Assembly: GCF_030412265.1 (NCBI RefSeq)
Contig: NZ_JAUHLN010000001.1
Span: 372,001-436,000 of the forward strand
Length of the DNA: 64,000 bases
Reading direction: 5' to 3'
Source of the DNA: Fictibacillus terranigra
GTDB lineage: Bacteria > Bacillota > Bacilli > Bacillales > Fictibacillaceae
The position numbers were made by a program, and so were the translations under genes. Within the stretch, counting starts at the first letter, position 1. The number at the start of each line of letters is the position of its first letter. The notes below the pieces were generated by a model. It was given only the letters and a program-made list of their open reading frames with translations, was not told the DNA's origin and did no database searches. Shown one piece after another: positions 16,294-24,898 of this stretch.

Positions 16294-17241
16294 GTGGAAA
16301 CGCAATTAAAAGGAGTACGAACGGCCAATACAGCGGTGCAGCCGGCTGTACGGCCCAAAAGGAAATCAGTGAACAAGTTTGTAACCATCAGTCTGTTTCT
16401 GGCACCGGCCATCATCGTGTACGTGTTTTATGTGCTATACCCGATCTTCTCGACCCTGCTCTACAGCTTTTACAAGTGGGACGGTGTGGGTGCCGGTACG
16501 TATGTTGGACTGCAGAACTATGTCAACCTGTTAAAAGACAACGTGTTTTGGACATCGCTGACGAATAACACGTGGGTCATCCTGACCTCGATATTTGTAC
16601 AGATTCCGCTGGGGCTGATCATGGCACTTATGCTTCTCGCGCCGATCCGGGGCATTCGGCTGTTCAGCGGGGTTTATTTCTTCCCGTTCTTAATTTCCAC
16701 GGTAGCCGTTGGATTGCTGTGGGTGCTCATGCTCGATCCTTTGAACGGCATCATCAACAGGCTCGTAAGTGTGTTCGGTTTTGAAAACGTCGAGTGGCTC
16801 AGCCAGTCCCATACGGCCATGTTTGCAGTATTGCTGGTCATCGTCTGGCAGTTCTCGCCATTTTATATGATTCTGTTTAAAGCGGCGATCGTCGGCATCC
16901 CTGAAGAGCTGTATGAGGCGGCAGAGATCGACGGGGCGAATGCGTTCACAAAGTTTTTCCGGATCACCTTGCCGTTGTTAATGCCTACCATCGTGAGTTC
17001 ATCCATCCTGGCCATCGTCGGATCGCTGAAGGCGTTTGATATTTTCTATGTGATGACGGGCGGCGGGCCAAACCATGGAACCGAGCTGCTTGGGACGTAC
17101 ATGTTCAAGCAGGCGTTCGTGAACTTTAACATGGGCTATGCCAGCGCCATTGCATTCGTTATGTTTTTCCTAGCGATGATCGTGACCATCCTCATTCAGG
17201 CACTTGATTTTTACCGGAAAAAGAAAGGAGCCTACGCATGA
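16294..17241 (+). CDS. Sugar ABC transporter permease, MalF/UgpA-like
   Basis: This 315-aa permease has six hydrophobic segments after a basic N-terminal tail. The EAA loop reads ELYEAAEIDGANAFTKFFRI. It starts at GTG 16294 behind GAGGAGGG. Its stop overlaps the next permease start as ATGA. No ATPase is encoded in this operon either. Confidence 0.93.
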   Translation: METQLKGVRTANTAVQPAVRPKRKSVNKFVTISLFLAPAIIVYVFYVLYPIFSTLLYSFYKWDGVGAGTYVGLQNYVNLLKDNVFWTSLTNNTWVILTSIFVQIPLGLIMALMLLAPIRGIRLFSGVYFFPFLISTVAVGLLWVLMLDPLNGIINRLVSVFGFENVEWLSQSHTAMFAVLLVIVWQFSPFYMILFKAAIVGIPEELYEAAEIDGANAFTKFFRITLPLLMPTIVSSSILAIVGSLKAFDIFYVMTGGGPNHGTELLGTYMFKQAFVNFNMGYASAIAFVMFFLAMIVTILIQALDFYRKKKGAYA

Positions 17242-18059
17242 ATTTAGCGATAAAAAAAGTCCCTCTGTATGTGATTGCCCTTATCCTGCTTGTGTTCACA
17301 GGCTATCCCTTTCTTTATATGATTTCCACCAGCTTAAAGAGCCGGACCGAGTTCTTCGAAAAGCCGTATTCTCTTTTTTCTTCCTTTACACTTGAAAACT
17401 TTAAGAGTGTGTTCGAGATGGGATTGTCCCGTTATTTCCTGAACAGCATCCTCGTATCGGTCATCGCTGTGGTTGCGGTTATGCTCATCGCTGCATTGGC
17501 GAGCTATCCGTTAAGCCGAATGAAGTTTAAGCTGAACCGCGTCGTGTTCCTGCTGTTTATTGCGGGAATGATGCTGCCCATTCATGCCACCTTGATTCCC
17601 GTCTTCAAGCTCTCACAAAGCATGGGGCTGTATGATACGGTCTGGGCGCTTCTCGGGCCATATATCGCGTCCAGTCTGCCGATCTCCATCTTTATCCTGA
17701 CTCAGTTCATGCAAGAAATTCCGGCCTCATTGGAGGAAGCGGCAAAGATTGACGGGTGCAGCCACTTCGGCATTTTCTGGCGCGTCATCTTGCCGATGCT
17801 GACACCGGCGTTAATGACCGTACTCATCTATAACTTTATTCATCTTTGGAACGAATTTATTTTTGCCCTCGTCCTGATCTCGAGTCCTGAAAATATGACC
17901 CTGCCGCTCGGACTGCAGGATTTTAAAGGAGAATTTTCAGTGAACATACCGGGCTTGATGGCGGCCCTCACCCTCGCCAGCTTGCCGATCCTGGTTGTCT
18001 ACCTTTTCTCACAGGAAAAAGTCGTCAAGGGCTTGGCTGGAGGAGCAGTGAAAGAGTAA
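17238..18059 (+). CDS. Sugar ABC transporter permease, MalG-like
   Basis: This 273-aa permease has six membrane segments and the EAA loop SLEEAAKIDGCSHFGIFWRV. It overlaps the previous gene by 4 bp, which implies coupled translation of the two channel subunits. It is followed at 18079 by a dehydrogenase gene in the same transcript. Confidence 0.93.
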   Translation: MNLAIKKVPLYVIALILLVFTGYPFLYMISTSLKSRTEFFEKPYSLFSSFTLENFKSVFEMGLSRYFLNSILVSVIAVVAVMLIAALASYPLSRMKFKLNRVVFLLFIAGMMLPIHATLIPVFKLSQSMGLYDTVWALLGPYIASSLPISIFILTQFMQEIPASLEEAAKIDGCSHFGIFWRVILPMLTPALMTVLIYNFIHLWNEFIFALVLISSPENMTLPLGLQDFKGEFSVNIPGLMAALTLASLPILVVYLFSQEKVVKGLAGGAVKE

Positions 18060-18078
18060 GGAAATGGAGAGAGACATC

Positions 18079-19184
18079 TTGAAAAAGATCAAGGTTGGAC
18101 TGATTGGCTGTGGCGTCATCAGTGATATTTATTTGAAGAACTGTCGCAGTTTTGAGCATGTGGAGGTGGTCGCCGTTGCCGATCTGGAGCAGGTGCGGGC
18201 AGAACAGAAGTCGAAGGAGTATGGCATTCCTATTGTTCTCTCTGTCGATGAACTGATTCACCATGAGGAAATTGACATTGTCCGGAACCTGACCCCTCCT
18301 GGCGGACATTACGCTCTGTGTTTACAGGCACTTAATGCCGGTAAGCATGTGTATGTGGAAAAGCCGCTGAGTGTTTCGCTTGAAGAGGGAAAGGCATTGA
18401 TCGAGACGGCCAGTAAGAAGGGTCTGTTGATTGGTGCAGCACCTGATACGTTCCTTGGAGCCGGGCTGCAGACGTGCAGAGCGCTCATAGAAGAAGGTGC
18501 AATCGGAAAGCCGGTTTTGGCTACAGCCTTTATGCTGAAGCGCGGGCCGGAGCACTGGCATCCGAATCCTGCGTTCTTTTACCAGGCGGACGGAGGTCCG
18601 ATGTACGATATGGGGCCTTATTATTTAACGGCATTCATTAGCCTTATGGGTTCGGTGAAGCGGGTGACCGCATCCGCCGGCATTCCTTTTTTGGAACGAA
18701 CCATCATGACTGGAGAGGATATCAAGGAAAGAAAATTCCGGTGCATACGGCGACCCATATTTCCGGCAATGTTGAATTTGAAAGCGGGGCGATCGGCACC
18801 ATCCTTACAAGCTTTGATGTGAAGGCGACCCAGACACCTTTTATCGAAATCTACGGTACGGAAGGAACGATCTCGGTTCCGGATCCCAACACCTTTGATG
18901 GCCCTGTGCTTTTGAATCGCAAGGGCTCTGATGAATGGGTGGAGCAGGAGCTCGTGTCAGATGCTGTGGAGAACCTGCGAGGACTTGGGATCGCCGATAT
19001 GGCGGACGCATTATTGAATGGCCGGCCGCACCTTGCATCGGGAGATCTTGCTTATCATGTGCTGGAAATCATGCACGGGTTTCACGAATCGTCGTCTCTT
19101 GGCAAGCATTATGAGATGCATAGCTCGTACAGCAGGCCTGCAGTGGTCAAACAAACGTTAATTTCAGGAGGTAATGAGAGATGA
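18079..19184 (+). pseudogene. Gfo/Idh/MocA family oxidoreductase, frameshifted
   Basis: The N-terminal Rossmann part (KVGLIGCGVISDIYLKN, then GKHVYVEKPLSV) runs in one frame to about 18725. The C-terminal part (ISGNVEFESGAIGTILTSF) continues in another frame to 19184. Loss of one A in the tract AGAAAATTCC near 18730 would explain it; restoring it joins the two halves into a normal-length enzyme of about 368 aa. I start at TTG 18079, preceded by GGAGAGAG; ATG 18064 has a poorer site. Family members are NAD(P)-dependent sugar dehydrogenases. It may be a true pseudogene, a slippage site or a sequencing error. Confidence 0.8.
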
Positions 19185-20233
19185 GTACATTAAGAGTCGG
19201 AGTGATCGGCTGCGGAAGTATCGCAAGAAAACGACACCTGCCAGAATATGAAGCCAATGAACACGTGGAAATTGCAGCGGTTTGTGATTTGATTCCTGAA
19301 AGAGTCGAGGAAACCTCCCAGCAGTATGGAGCTGCGAGCTATACGGATTATGAAGAACTGTTGAAAAATCCGGATATCGATGCCATCAGTGTGTGTCTGC
19401 CCAACTACCTGCATGCCCCCGTCACCATCGCGGCATTACAGGCAGGCAAGCATGTGCTCTGCGAAAAGCCGATGGCCACGTCCAAAGAAGAAGCAGAGGC
19501 CATGAACCAAGCGGCACAGGAAAGCGGCAAAACCTTGATGATTGCTCATAACCAGCGCTTTGTTGCCTCTCATGTCAAAGCGAAGCAGCTCATCGACAGC
19601 GGCAGGATCGGTAAAATCTACAGCTTCCGTACGACCTTCGGGCATCCCGGACCGGAACGATGGAGCATCGATGGCCGAAACAGCTGGTTCTTTGATCAGG
19701 AAAAAGCATTTATCGGCGCGATGGGTGACCTTGGCGTCCACAAAACCGACCTCATGCGCTACCTGCTCGGAGAGATCATCGAGGTGGGTTCCTTCATTGA
19801 TACAAGTGCGAAGGAGAATACAGACGTAGATGACAACGCGGTTTGTATTTTAAAAACCGAAAAGGGTGTGATCGGCACCCTGGCGGCCAGCTGGTCCTAC
19901 GTGTCAGGCGGCGATAACTCCACGGTCATCTACGGCGAAAAAGGTATACTCCGCCTGGAGGATGATCCAAATTATTCGCTCGTCGTTCAATACCAGACCG
20001 GCGAAACCGTTAACTACGAACTGGAACGGATCCAGTCCAACGAAAAAGGCGGCCAAACCCAGTCGCATGTCATCGACCACTTTACCGATTGTGTTTTGAA
20101 TGGCCAGCCCCCGTTGATTACCGGAGAAGAAGGGATGAAGTCTCTCGATGTCATCCTGGCTGCAATCGAGTCGAACGAGACGAAGCAGATTGTGAAGGTT
20201 GGGGTAAGTGAGGGGAAAGCGGCAGTTAAGTAA
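19181..20233 (+). CDS. Gfo/Idh/MocA family oxidoreductase
   Basis: This intact dehydrogenase has 350 aa. It has an N-terminal NAD(P)-binding fold (LRVGVIGCGSIARKRHLPEY), the family motif GKHVLCEKPMA with the catalytic lysine, and the substrate-side MGDLGVHKTDLMRYLLG with the conserved His. The start at 19181 overlaps the stop of the frameshifted paralogue (ATGA) behind AGGAGG, so the two were translated as a pair. It ends the operon. A pair of such enzymes with an isomerase suggests oxidation and later reduction of a sugar, for example at C3. Confidence 0.9.
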   Translation: MSTLRVGVIGCGSIARKRHLPEYEANEHVEIAAVCDLIPERVEETSQQYGAASYTDYEELLKNPDIDAISVCLPNYLHAPVTIAALQAGKHVLCEKPMATSKEEAEAMNQAAQESGKTLMIAHNQRFVASHVKAKQLIDSGRIGKIYSFRTTFGHPGPERWSIDGRNSWFFDQEKAFIGAMGDLGVHKTDLMRYLLGEIIEVGSFIDTSAKENTDVDDNAVCILKTEKGVIGTLAASWSYVSGGDNSTVIYGEKGILRLEDDPNYSLVVQYQTGETVNYELERIQSNEKGGQTQSHVIDHFTDCVLNGQPPLITGEEGMKSLDVILAAIESNETKQIVKVGVSEGKAAVK

Positions 20234-20245
20234 ATAAATGATGTC

Positions 20246-20276
20246 CGGGCCTGCATGACAATGCAGGTCGTTTTTT
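20246..20276 (+). terminator. Terminator of the LacI-controlled operon
   Basis: CCTGCAT-gaca-ATGCAGG is followed by TCGTTTTTT, a standard rho-independent terminator 13 bp past the dehydrogenase stop. Confidence 0.85.
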
Positions 20277-20295
20277 ATGTCTGGTGTTAATTTGC

Positions 20296-20510
20296 GTAAT
20301 TGATATGTTTTGTGAGTAATTGAATGAAAACAGTGAGTAAAGTCTGAATTTCCGTGAGTAAAGGTGCTAAAACGGTGAGTAAAGTCATAATTTCCGTGAG
20401 TAATACAATTAAACTTTTATGAGTATGACGTGTTTTGCAAGTAAATCGTGTCGAATCGCAAGTAAAGTCCAAGTTTCCGCAAGTAAAACAAGCCAAATCG
20501 CAAGTAACGG
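20296..20510 (+). repeat. 21-nt periodic GTGAGTAA array, copy 2 (longest)
   Basis: Units begin at 20312, 20333, 20354, 20375 and 20396 (21 nt apart), then an irregular GAGTATG unit near 20419, then GCAAGTAA units at 20437, 20458, 20479 and 20500 (again 21 nt). The first block reads GTGAGTAA and the second GCAAGTAA. The first-block units with AGTCTGAATTTCC match copy 1 closely. The remaining gap to 20630 holds no other feature that I can support. Confidence 0.85.
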
Positions 20511-20630
20511 CTGACCGAAGAATGATTTACTAGACTAATCACTATTAAAATCTCAAAATCACTACTAAATGGTTACGAGTTTACATAGGATTGAAAGAGA
20601 AAAGATTATTGGCAGAGTACGGAGGGATGT

Positions 20631-21095
20631 ATGGGTAAAAGACAGCCTTTCATCATTTTCCTAGCAACGATCGTGACGGGTTTATATGTTGGTTTTCAAG
20701 TGAATGACGCGCTGAACGCAAAATACGCGCAGCCGGCCTCGGTTTCAAAATACTTAGAACAAGAGGAGAAGCCCTATGATTCAGCCAGCCGGCATAGGGA
20801 AGCCAGGATCAAGATGAAAAAGGAGATTGAATCAGCGTTTGATACGTATATGTCCTACAATTTTGGGAGCGTAAACAGGTATCATGATGTTCTGGATACT
20901 GAGGCCATTATCGCGAAGGAAGAGAGTTTTTTTATCATCCAGTCCAAAAAAGCCGCCTATGATCAACAGGTGAAAAGCTTTTTTAACGTAAGCCTTGAGC
21001 ACTTCAGGGGGACAGAAAGCGGCAGCCGGGTGAACCAGGTCTGGCTGGTCGACAGGGACTTCACGGTTCTTGAGAAGTATAGGGTGGACGATTGA
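20631..21095 (+). CDS. Hypothetical membrane-anchored protein
   Basis: This 154-aa protein has an N-terminal uncleaved signal-anchor (PFIIFLATIVTGLYVGFQV) followed by a charged, mostly helical external domain. The C-terminal part (NQVWLVDRDFTVLEKYRVDD) looks like a beta-hairpin. The start at 20631 follows GGAGGG. I do not recognise the family. It stands alone between a repeat array and a thioesterase gene, so context gives no hint of function. Confidence 0.7.
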   Translation: MGKRQPFIIFLATIVTGLYVGFQVNDALNAKYAQPASVSKYLEQEEKPYDSASRHREARIKMKKEIESAFDTYMSYNFGSVNRYHDVLDTEAIIAKEESFFIIQSKKAAYDQQVKSFFNVSLEHFRGTESGSRVNQVWLVDRDFTVLEKYRVDD

Positions 21096-21180
21096 AATAA
21101 GCGGATACTGTCATTTTTGACAGCCTTTCTTATGGAGTTCTATACTTTTACTAATGATAGAAGAGGCAGGAGGGGTGTTC

Positions 21181-21561
21181 ATGTTCATAAAGCAAGCGTT
21201 TGATGAATTTTTGGATCTGGAGTATGAAAGAGTGGACCGGAAAACAGTGAAGGTGCGCTTACCTGTAAAACCACTGTATCGCAATAGTGTGGGAGTCGTA
21301 CATGGGGGCATTATCTCATCATTGGCGGATGTAGCCATGTGCAATACGATTGAACCGGATGAAAACAATCAGCAAAAAGTGGTAACGGTCGATCTTAATG
21401 TCTCCTTTTTAAAAGGAGGAACAGGGGATTATTTAGTTGCCCATGCCCAGGTTGTTAAAGAGGGCCGAACACTGGCCCATGCTGAATGCCAAATCTTTAA
21501 TGATCAAGATGTAATGGTCGCTAAAGCAAGTGCTGTGCTTTTTAATGTTCACGGGACATGA
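21181..21561 (+). CDS. PaaI-type hot-dog thioesterase
   Basis: This 126-aa protein has a single hot-dog fold. The PaaI signature is NSVGVVHGGIISSLADVAM, with the HGG turn and the Asp expected to be catalytic, followed by VDLNVSFLKGGTGDYL. It would hydrolyse acyl- or aryl-CoA thioesters in the cytosol. I prefer ATG 21181, behind AGGAGGGG, over ATG 21154. It is monocistronic, and substrate is unknown. Confidence 0.85.
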   Translation: MFIKQAFDEFLDLEYERVDRKTVKVRLPVKPLYRNSVGVVHGGIISSLADVAMCNTIEPDENNQQKVVTVDLNVSFLKGGTGDYLVAHAQVVKEGRTLAHAECQIFNDQDVMVAKASAVLFNVHGT

Positions 21562-21574
21562 CCATTCCCGGTTA

Positions 21575-21606
21575 CCATCCTTTACCTTTTTCCCTGTAAA
21601 GGATGG
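21575..21606 (+). terminator. Possible terminator after the thioesterase gene
   Basis: CCATCCTTTAC and GTAAAGGATGG form an 11-bp stem with a 10-nt pyrimidine-rich loop. Only a weak T-run follows. Confidence 0.45.
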
Positions 21607-21680
21607 GGATTTCTGTTATAATAAACGTATGACGCTTTTTCAGATCAGCTGCATTGTGAATAAATTGGCTGACTACATAG

Positions 21681-21725
21681 TGCCAGACCCCCCCACACCG
21701 GGCAACGTTTGTGGAGGAGTCGGGC
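21681..21725. repeat. Imperfect GC-rich inverted repeat
   Basis: GCCAGACCCCCCCACA pairs with TGTGGAGGAGTCGGGC at 13 of 16 positions. It lies in the leader of the MFS gene. Its left arm resembles the GTGCCAGG motif of the nested palindromes found elsewhere in the window, so it may be a degenerate mobile repeat or a leader hairpin. Confidence 0.4.
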
Positions 21726-21825
21726 ATTTTCTTATTCATCTGCCTATTTGGAAAGCAGGACTGTGTTTTTCAGGATTTTTCATCATGAAAGAAAGTTGCA
21801 TCATGAATTTTGAGGAGGAAACCAT

Positions 21826-23067
21826 GTGAGTTCAAAAAAACAAATGTTGCACGGTCAAGCCGTTTCTAAGCCAGGATTATGGCTGCTCATCCTGGGCATT
21901 ATATTTGCGGGTGCTAATCTAAGGGCACCTTTAACCTGTGTTGGTCCGATCATCGAAATCATTCGTAATCATACTGGAATGTCGAATACATTGGCGGGAA
22001 TGCTGACTACGCTGCCCTTGCTTGCCTTTGCCCTGATCTCACCGATAGCCCCAAGACTGGCCCGCCGGTTTGGGTTGGAGCATACGCTTTTTGGAGCCTT
22101 GCTTTTATTAGGCGCGGGTATTCTTTTACGCTCTGTTCCTTATACAGATGCTTTGTTCAGCGGGACTGTTTTGCTTGGAGTTGCCATCGCGGTATGTAAC
22201 GTATTATTGCCAAGCTTAATAAAAAGAGAGTTTCCTAACAAAGTGGGGTTGATGACAGGCACCTATTCCGTTTCCATGAATATGTGGGCTGCGATTGCTT
22301 CTGGTGTAAGTATTCCGATTACGAAAGGATTGGGGTACGGCTGGCGCTTTGCCCTCGTATGCTGGGCGCTTATCTCACTCGTATCCATTATTGTTTGGAT
22401 CCCTCAGCTGCTTCAAAAACAGCATGTTCCCAATGCTTCTTCTTCAGGGACTGGCCTTTGGGGTTCCGGGCTTGCCTGGAAGGTGACCTTGTTTATGGGG
22501 CTGCAATCCACGGTCTTTTATGCCATTATTACGTGGCTTCCTGCCATTTTGCATCAACAGGGAATCAACCCGACAAAAGCGGGATGGCTTTTGTCATTAA
22601 CTCAATTTGCAAGCCTTCCTCCTACGTTTATTGTGCCGATTTTAGCAGGCCGGAGTGCGAACCAGCGCAAATTAGTAACATTCACTGTCATCTTTTTGCT
22701 CTTGGGATATGCCGGCATACTTAGTGGAGTGACTGCGCTGGCACCCATTTATGTCATACTGATTGGTATTGCCATTGGTTCCGGGTTCGGCCTTGCGACC
22801 ATGTTTTTTGTTCTGCGGACGCACAATGCTCAACAAGCTGCAGAGCTTTCGGGTATGGCACAATCTGTCGGGTATCTGCTGGCTGCAGTGGGACCAGCTC
22901 TTTTTGGTTACCTGCATGATCAGACCAACAGCTGGAACATTCCACTGATCCTATTAGCCGTTGCGGCGGTCCTCCTTTATATTGTTGGGATGGGTGCAGG
23001 CAGCAACCGCTTTGTATCAGCAGAAAATGAAAATAACACCGCTCCCCTTGAACAGAAGGCCCTATAA
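21826..23067 (+). CDS. CynX/NimT-family MFS transporter
   Basis: This 413-aa transporter has 12 hydrophobic segments. The first-helix motif FAGANLRAPLTCVGPI and the loop after helix 2, APRLARRFGLEHTLFGA, are typical of the CynX/NimT/YeaN branch of the major facilitator superfamily. Members export nitroimidazoles or carry cyanate and similar small anions, and many have no known substrate. It starts at GTG 21826 behind GAGGAGGAAA. It is a single gene followed by a strong terminator. Confidence 0.85.
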   Translation: MSSKKQMLHGQAVSKPGLWLLILGIIFAGANLRAPLTCVGPIIEIIRNHTGMSNTLAGMLTTLPLLAFALISPIAPRLARRFGLEHTLFGALLLLGAGILLRSVPYTDALFSGTVLLGVAIAVCNVLLPSLIKREFPNKVGLMTGTYSVSMNMWAAIASGVSIPITKGLGYGWRFALVCWALISLVSIIVWIPQLLQKQHVPNASSSGTGLWGSGLAWKVTLFMGLQSTVFYAIITWLPAILHQQGINPTKAGWLLSLTQFASLPPTFIVPILAGRSANQRKLVTFTVIFLLLGYAGILSGVTALAPIYVILIGIAIGSGFGLATMFFVLRTHNAQQAAELSGMAQSVGYLLAAVGPALFGYLHDQTNSWNIPLILLAVAAVLLYIVGMGAGSNRFVSAENENNTAPLEQKAL

Positions 23068-23075
23068 GCAATATG

Positions 23076-23125
23076 AAAAAAGCCGTCTAGAACCTTTGCC
23101 TGGCAATGGTTCTAGACGGCTTTTT
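23076..23125 (+). terminator. Strong terminator of the MFS gene
   Basis: AAAAAGCCGTCTAGAACC and GGTTCTAGACGGCTTTTT form an 18-bp stem with a 13-nt loop. It would work in both directions. Confidence 0.9.
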
Positions 23126-23189
23126 AAATACAGGTTATTTCTGTTCCAGATTGACCGCCGTATTGGCGTCGGTCATCCGGACATTGCAC

Positions 23190-23881
23190 GGGAACTTTAC
23201 TCCTTTTAAACTCCCGGATAACTGTGAGGTCGAGGACGAAAAATTAGTACTGCTGGCGGATGCCGCTTCAACCGCTTACTGGAGTGTTGATCATGCCGGG
23301 GTCAAACCAGGAGACACGGTGATCGTCGTAGGATGCGGACCAGTCGGACTTCTGACGCAGAAGTTTGCATGGTACAAAGGCGCGGTCCGTTTGGCGCACG
23401 CAAAAAAGACGAATAAAGTGGAGACCATCAACTTCGAGGATTATGAGAATGTTGGTGATCATTTAAAAGAGATTACCCAAGGGGGAGCAGACATCGTTAT
23501 CGATTGTTCGGGTATGAGCGGTAAGATGACCCCAATGGAATATCCGGCATCAGGAATGAAGCTGCATGGCGGTGCATTGGGAGGTTTTATCATTGCATCC
23601 CAAGGGTACGTAAAGCGGGAACCATTCAGGTTACCGGTGCTTACGGAGGCCGTTACAACGGTTTCCCATTAGGGGACATCTTCCAAAGAAACGTCGATAT
23701 CAAAACGGGACAGGCACCTGTTATTCCGTTTATGCCTTTTCTTTATAATCTTGTTACGGAAGGCAAGGTCGATATTGGGGACGTAGTTACCCATGTCCTC
23801 CCATTGGATCAAGCAAAGCACGGATACGAGGTTTTTCACACAAGGACAGAGGATTGCATTAAGGTTGTTCTTAAACCATAA
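23190..23881 (+). pseudogene. Zn-dependent alcohol/formaldehyde dehydrogenase remnant
   Basis: The frame encodes the NAD-binding half of a glutathione-independent formaldehyde-dehydrogenase-like enzyme (LADAASTAYWSVDHAGVKPG, VIVVGCGPVGLLTQKFAWYKGA). The whole N-terminal zinc-binding domain is missing. About ten residues are lost after YKGA, and the frame shifts near 23610, where GTIQVTGAYGGRYNGFPLG continues in another frame to KVVLKP and a stop at 23881. The previous gene's terminator lies at the break, so a deletion probably removed the 5' half. It cannot make an active enzyme. Confidence 0.85.
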
Positions 23882-23895
23882 GAAAGCTCATGAAG

Positions 23896-23920
23896 AAAGG
23901 CCGCCAAGCTGGCCTTTTTT
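23896..23920 (+). terminator. Terminator of the dehydrogenase remnant
   Basis: AAAGGCC-gccaagct-GGCCTTT is followed by TTT, a normal terminator that outlived its gene. Confidence 0.75.
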
Positions 23921-23996
23921 GCAATCATGAATCTGTATCTTCTGAACAAACCTGTGCTCTTACATACAAACCTTCTTTTTGCTCTTCCAGACAAAA

Positions 23997-24016
23997 ACCA
24001 ACTTAATCAAGTTGGT
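23997..24016 (+). terminator. Second hairpin before the DeoR gene
   Basis: ACCAACTT-aatc-AAGTTGGT is followed by GTTTTATT. It may be a backup terminator. From here to 24128 I see no gene. Confidence 0.5.
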
Positions 24017-24128
24017 GTTTTATTACACCGAATTTAAGTAAAATACTTAGAATGTTAACAGATTATAAGCGTTTTACTTGTTAAGTTTATGGGATTGGTT
24101 TATCCTTAATAGGCAAGGGAGTGACATT

Positions 24129-24896
24129 ATGGCGCAAAAGCGGCGTTTGGAAAAAATTTTGGATTGGCTACAAGTACATCATGAAATTAATGCTGAAGAC
24201 ATAATCACTCAATTTAACGTTTCACGCGATACGGCAAGGCGGGATCTTGTAAAACTGGAGGAAGAAGGGAAAATTCTCCGAGTGAAGGGAGGAGCGGTTC
24301 TGGCATCGCAAAGTACAGCACTCTCTCCCTATCGTGACAGGGGAATGCCCAGATACAAAGAAGAGATTGCCAGAAAAGCTGCCGCCTATGTAAGGGAACA
24401 TGACCATATTTTTTTCGATACTTCAACCACTGTAGAATTGACGGCCCGTCTGATGGCGAATAAAGAAATCACCGCAGTAACCAATTCGATCGATATCTTC
24501 CAGATTCTTAGTGAGAGAGACGGGTATATAACCTACTTGACCGGCGGGAAATTCAATAAGTTTCACCGCAATTTCACTAGCTTCCATACGGCAGGGGAGG
24601 TTACAAAATATAAGACCGATGTTTTATTTCTCGGAGCATGCGGTTTAGGCATGGAGGGACTCACTTCTCCTGATGAAGGGGAAGCCTATGTGAAAAAGAG
24701 CATGATCCAATCGGCAAAAAAAGTCATTCTGCTTGCCGATCACACAAAATTTAACAAGGAATTTCTTCATCAGGTTTGTGATTTATCCCAGATTGATCTT
24801 ATTATTACAGATCAAACTCCACCTAAACAAATGGAGCAAAAATTAAGGTCACTTCATATCGAACTAATGGTCACTGAAAAAGAGAGAGGAAGATAG
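24129..24896 (+). CDS. DeoR-family transcriptional regulator
   Basis: The protein has 255 aa. The N-terminal HTH reads FNVSRDTARRDLVKLEEEGK, followed by the DeoR motif ILRVKGGAV. The C-terminal sensor domain (DeoRC, an isomerase-like fold) holds FFDTSTTVELTARLM and VILLADHTKFNKEFLHQV. I chose ATG 24129, 7 bp after AAGGGAG, over the upstream ATG 24078. It is 2 bp ahead of a Gfo/Idh/MocA gene and likely regulates its own operon in response to a sugar phosphate. Confidence 0.9.
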   Translation: MAQKRRLEKILDWLQVHHEINAEDIITQFNVSRDTARRDLVKLEEEGKILRVKGGAVLASQSTALSPYRDRGMPRYKEEIARKAAAYVREHDHIFFDTSTTVELTARLMANKEITAVTNSIDIFQILSERDGYITYLTGGKFNKFHRNFTSFHTAGEVTKYKTDVLFLGACGLGMEGLTSPDEGEAYVKKSMIQSAKKVILLADHTKFNKEFLHQVCDLSQIDLIITDQTPPKQMEQKLRSLHIELMVTEKERGR

Positions 24897-24898
24897 GA

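Noticed and set aside
20287-20496. Open frame on the minus strand of array 2 with LLTE/LLTV heptads (also 33000-33194 and 34196-34501).
   Set aside because: The frame stays open only because the 21-nt unit is a multiple of three and lacks stops. No ribosome sites precede these frames, and starts differ between copies.
21681-21725. Riboswitch in the MFS leader.
   Set aside because: I could match no known aptamer; only one imperfect hairpin is seen.
23106-23672. Full-length dehydrogenase starting at ATG 23106.
   Set aside because: Residues before about 23190 do not resemble the family and the frame begins inside the MFS terminator; it is the chance upstream part of a remnant.
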